DNA of 64,000 bases from Streptomyces hygroscopicus (GTDB lineage Bacteria > Actinomycetota > Actinomycetes > Streptomycetales > Streptomycetaceae). The stretch covers positions 87,297-151,296 of the forward strand of contig NZ_LBMW01000018.1 of assembly GCF_026168105.1 (NCBI RefSeq). The letters run 5' to 3'. Positions 60,944 to 64,000 of this stretch are shown here, piece after piece (position 1 is the stretch's first letter; every line of letters begins with the position of its first letter). Below the pieces are notes generated by a model. The model saw only the letters and a list, made by a program, of their open reading frames with translations. It was not told where the DNA came from and made no database searches. Position numbers and translations under genes: made by a program.

Positions 60944-63900
60944 TTGTCCAGTGGCCGCCGCGGAATCGTCCTGCCGTTGTCCTCGGCACAGCGCGAAGTA
61001 TGGTTTGCGCAACAACTAGACCTGGACAATCCGATCTACAATGTCGGGGGCTACCTCGAGATTCTCGGTCCGATCGACCCGACGCTGTTCGAGGTGGCGC
61101 TTCGTCAGGCCGTCAACGAGGCCGAGACTCTCCACGTGCGGTTCGTGGAGCACAGGGGCGAACCGGGACAGGTCCTCGAACCCCCGTCGTCGCAGTGGCC
61201 ACTGCACCGTATCGACGTCGGCGACGCCGCGGACCCACGAGCCGCCGCAGAGGAGTGGATGCGGGCCGATCTCACGCAACCGTACGACCTCTCTCGGGCC
61301 CCGCTCTTCCGTCAGGCGCTCTTCACCGCCGGCCCCGACCGCTTCTTCTGGTACCAGGGCACCCACCACATCGTGCTCGACGCCCTCAGCGTCTCACTCG
61401 TCATCCGACGCGTGGCCGAGGTGTACACGTACCTCACCAACAACGAGCCGGTCCCGGCCACCCGCTTCGGGTCGTTCACCTCTCTGCTCGACGACGAAGC
61501 GGACTACCGCCGGTCACGCCAGTACGAGAAGAACCGCGCCTACTGGCTGAACCGCTTCAGCGACGCCTCCGAAGCCGTACGGTTCGCCGGTCCGCCCACC
61601 GCCATGCCGTCCACCTTCCTGCGCCGCACGGCCTACCTTCCGCACGACGTCTCGCAGCTCGTCCGCAAGACCGCCGCGGACACAGGGACCATCGCCCCCG
61701 GCGTGATCACCGCCGCAGTGGCCGCCTTCCTGCAGCGGATGAGCGGCGCGAGCGAAGTCGTACTCGGTCTCGCCGTCACCGGCCGTGACAGCAGCCGGCT
61801 GCGGCGCATCCCCGGCATGCTCGCGCACGCTGTTCCGCTCCGGCTGCGGGTAGGGGCCGACACGACCCTGGCGGACCTTGTGCGCCGGACCTCCCAGGAG
61901 ACCTTCCAGGCGCTGCGCCACGTTAGGTACGGCAGCGACGAACTCCGCCGCGATCTGCCTGCTGCCGGCGGACGCCAGGGCGTCTTCGGCCCGCTCGTCA
62001 ACTACATGTCGTTCGACTACGACCTGCGCATGGGGCCCCATCGCACGCGCTTCCACAACATCTCCAACGGCCCCGTCGAGGACCTGTCGATCGCCGTCTA
62101 CGACACCAACGACGGCCAGGACATTCGACTCGACTTCGACGCCAACCCGCAGCTGTACAGCGAGTCCGAGGTTGCGACGCTGCAGCAGCGGTTCCTGCGC
62201 TTTCTCGAATCCTCCCTCTCCCGCGACATCGAGCAGCCGATCGCGCGGGCTGAGCTGCTGTCGGCGCAGGAGCGCGACCGGATGCTGGTGGGATGGAACG
62301 CCACGGGCCGGGAATCGGTGGTGCCGGCGCTGTTGCCGGAGAAGTTCGAGGCCCAGGTGCGTGCGACACCCGACGCTGTCGCGCTGGTGTGCGGCACATC
62401 CGAGGTGTCGTACGGTGAGTTGAACGCACGAGCCAACCGCCTGGCCCGGTTGCTGATCGCGCGCGGCGCGGGGCCGGAGCAACTCGTGGCCCTGGCCGTT
62501 CCGCGCTCGATCGACCTGATGGTCACGGTGCTGGCCGTGCTCAAGGCGGGGGCTGCCTATCTGCCGCTGGACGTCGACTATCCGGCGGAGCGGCTGGCGT
62601 TCATGGTCCGCGATGCCTCACCGGTGCTGTTGGTCACCACCGCGGCGGCCGAGGAACTGCCGTGTGGAGTCGAGCGAGTGCTGCTGGACGACCCGGCGAT
62701 GCTCAAGACACTGGCACAGACACCGGCGGGTGATGTGCAGGCTACGGAGCGCCCGGGCGTGGTGGTGCCGCAGTCGCCGGCGTATGTGATCTACACCTCC
62801 GGTTCCACGGGCACTCCCAAGGGCGTGGTCGTCACGCACGCAGGTGCGGCGAGTCTCGTCTCGCAACAGGTCGAAGGACTTGACGTCACCGCGGACAGCA
62901 GGGTGCTGCAGTTCGCTTCGGCGAGCTTCGACGCCATGTTCTGGGAATGGTGCATGGCGCTCCTGACCGGAGCCACGCTGGTGCTTGCGGCGAACGAGCG
63001 CCTCGCGCCGGGGCATGCGCTGGCCGAACTGGCAGCCGAGCACCGCATCACCCATGCCACGATTCCCCCCGCCGCGTTGGCGACCATGGCACCGGACTCC
63101 CTGCCCACGGTGACCACGCTCGTGGTCGCCGGTGAGGCGTCGTCGGAAGCCCTCATCCGTGACTGGTCCCGAGGGCGGACGGTGATCAACGCCTACGGGC
63201 CGAGCGAATCCACCGTCTGCGCGACCATGAGCAGCCCCCTGCCGGGGACCGGTGCGCCTGCGATCGGGCGGCCGATTGCGAACTCCCGGGTGTATGTGCT
63301 GGATGCGGGGTTGGCTCCGGTGCCGGTGGGGGTTGTGGGTGAGTTGTATCTGGCGGGGGTGGGTTTGGCGCGGGGGTATTTGGGGCGTCCGGGGTTGACG
63401 GCGGAGCGGTTCGTGGCGTGTCCGTTCGGGGCTGTGGGGGAGCGGATGTATCGCACCGGGGATCTGGTGCGCTGGAACGGTGCTGGTGAGCTGGAGTATC
63501 TGGGCCGGGTGGACTCGCAGGTGAAGGTGCGGGGTTTCCGGATCGAGCTGGGGGAGGTCGAGTCGGCGCTGGCGGGGCTGGAGTCGGTGGCGCAGGTCGC
63601 GGTTGTGGTGCGGGAGGACCGTCCCGGTGATCGGCGGATCGTTGCCTATGTGGTGCCGGGTGGGGGTCAGGTGGTTGTGCCGGGTGATGTGCGTCGGCGT
63701 GTGGCGGAGGTGTTGCCGGAGTACATGGTGCCGTCGGCGGTGGTGGTGCTGGATGTGTTGCCGTTGACGCCGAACGGGAAGTTGGACCGCAGGGCTCTGC
63801 CGGTGCCGGAGTTTGGTGGGCAGGTGGCCGGGCGGGCCCCGCGTACGGCGCAGGAGGAGGTGTTGTGCGAGCTGTTCGCGGGTGTGCTGGGGCTGCCGCG

Positions 63901-64000
63901 GGTGGGTGTGGATGACAACTTCTTCGATCTGGGTGGTCATTCGCTGTTGGCGACGCGGTTGATCAGTCGTGTGCGGTCGGTGCTGGGTGTGGAGTTGTCG
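60944..64000 (+). CDS. Non-ribosomal peptide synthetase, C-A-T module at start, incomplete
   Basis: A TTG start at 60944 with GGGAG upstream gives 1019 codons running off the window. The condensation domain opens LPLSSAQREVWFAQQLDLDNPIYN and has HHIVLDA (H141-H142, D146), Ala replacing the usual Gly. The adenylation domain has YTSGSTGTPKG (617-627), FDAMFWEW, INAYGPSES, RMYRTGDLVRW and NGKLDRR. The specificity residues read D-A-W-T-V-A-A-V-C-K, matching the GrsA Phe code in 8 of 10. The carrier Ser is S1000 in LGGHSLLATRL. The upstream ACP/KS genes and lack of a preceding module suggest a starter condensation that acylates Phe or a relative. Codon style changes from about 63280 on. Confidence 0.95.
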   Translation, partial: MSSGRRGIVLPLSSAQREVWFAQQLDLDNPIYNVGGYLEILGPIDPTLFEVALRQAVNEAETLHVRFVEHRGEPGQVLEPPSSQWPLHRIDVGDAADPRAAAEEWMRADLTQPYDLSRAPLFRQALFTAGPDRFFWYQGTHHIVLDALSVSLVIRRVAEVYTYLTNNEPVPATRFGSFTSLLDDEADYRRSRQYEKNRAYWLNRFSDASEAVRFAGPPTAMPSTFLRRTAYLPHDVSQLVRKTAADTGTIAPGVITAAVAAFLQRMSGASEVVLGLAVTGRDSSRLRRIPGMLAHAVPLRLRVGADTTLADLVRRTSQETFQALRHVRYGSDELRRDLPAAGGRQGVFGPLVNYMSFDYDLRMGPHRTRFHNISNGPVEDLSIAVYDTNDGQDIRLDFDANPQLYSESEVATLQQRFLRFLESSLSRDIEQPIARAELLSAQERDRMLVGWNATGRESVVPALLPEKFEAQVRATPDAVALVCGTSEVSYGELNARANRLARLLIARGAGPEQLVALAVPRSIDLMVTVLAVLKAGAAYLPLDVDYPAERLAFMVRDASPVLLVTTAAAEELPCGVERVLLDDPAMLKTLAQTPAGDVQATERPGVVVPQSPAYVIYTSGSTGTPKGVVVTHAGAASLVSQQVEGLDVTADSRVLQFASASFDAMFWEWCMALLTGATLVLAANERLAPGHALAELAAEHRITHATIPPAALATMAPDSLPTVTTLVVAGEASSEALIRDWSRGRTVINAYGPSESTVCATMSSPLPGTGAPAIGRPIANSRVYVLDAGLAPVPVGVVGELYLAGVGLARGYLGRPGLTAERFVACPFGAVGERMYRTGDLVRWNGAGELEYLGRVDSQVKVRGFRIELGEVESALAGLESVAQVAVVVREDRPGDRRIVAYVVPGGGQVVVPGDVRRRVAEVLPEYMVPSAVVVLDVLPLTPNGKLDRRALPVPEFGGQVAGRAPRTAQEEVLCELFAGVLGLPRVGVDDNFFDLGGHSLLATRLISRVRSVLGVELS

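Noticed and set aside
62618..63940. Long open frame on the reverse strand across the NRPS adenylation domain
   Set aside because: It is a by-product of the G/T-rich codon style on the forward strand, is His/Pro/Arg-rich and has no family features.

Overview
The window is high-GC actinobacterial DNA. GC-rich third codon positions, GTG/TTG starts, frequent 4-nt ATGA/GTGA overlaps, WhiJ-style XRE/ATP-binding pairs, a type III polyketide synthase of the RppA type and a TTA-containing P450 gene together point to a Streptomyces chromosome. From memory, the gene set around tap, urease, pfkA and rppA resembles one stretch of the S. coelicolor chromosome (around SCO1200-SCO1240); this was not checked by alignment.

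Layout. 0-5 kb: an XRE/DUF5753 regulator (cut by the window edge) divergent from an anti-sigma-like ATPase, a DUF6328-like membrane protein, a secreted NlpC/P60 hydrolase behind a recognisable c-di-AMP (ydaO-type) riboswitch, and a ClpP paralogue divergent from an orphan Phd/YefM antitoxin. 5-12 kb: a complete ureABCFGD urease operon without ureE, then secreted tripeptidyl aminopeptidase and an acyltransferase. 12-17.6 kb: small membrane and hypothetical genes, a ddaH-rocD arginine/ornithine catabolic pair and an Lrp regulator. 17.6-21.7 kb: a LytTR response regulator, small membrane protein, sodium/solute symporter and LytS-like kinase operon. 21.7-25.4 kb: a minus-strand operon of PASTA/DUF6777 lipoprotein, Ser/Thr kinase and small membrane protein. 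25.5-31.3 kb: ctaG, pfkA, gatD-murT (lipid II amidation), peptide deformylase and a TetR regulator. 31.4-36.5 kb: acyl-CoA dehydrogenase, then the rppA-P450-cupin operon (tetrahydroxynaphthalene/flaviolin pigment) and a TenA-like protein. 36.5-47.5 kb: succinate-semialdehyde dehydrogenase, ATP-dependent DNA ligase with a NUDIX gene, an XRE-cupin regulator that looks leaderless, a quinone oxidoreductase plus two acyl-CoA dehydrogenases, and secreted enzymes. 48-51.5 kb: a large MalT/LuxR-type regulator and small genes. 51.8 kb: tRNA-Pro(GGG).

Downstream of the tRNA the character changes. An ImmA/IrrE-like metallopeptidase and an XRE regulator with a striking palindromic operator are followed by a biosynthetic gene cluster running off the right edge: an Fe(II)/2-oxoglutarate-type dioxygenase, a zinc dehydrogenase, a P450 with two TTA codons, an acyl carrier protein, a catalytic ketosynthase, a ketosynthase-like partner that has lost the active-site Cys and both His, a ketoreductase, and an NRPS whose first module is C-A-T. 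The A-domain residues read DAWTVAAVCK, close to the phenylalanine code. The simplest reading is a highly-reducing type II PKS that makes an acyl chain which the first condensation domain joins to a Phe-like residue, giving an N-acylated (lipo)peptide. Inside the NRPS the codon style changes abruptly near 63.28 kb, which suggests recombination between modules. This cluster, its regulators and its position beside a tRNA gene are the most interesting part of the window.
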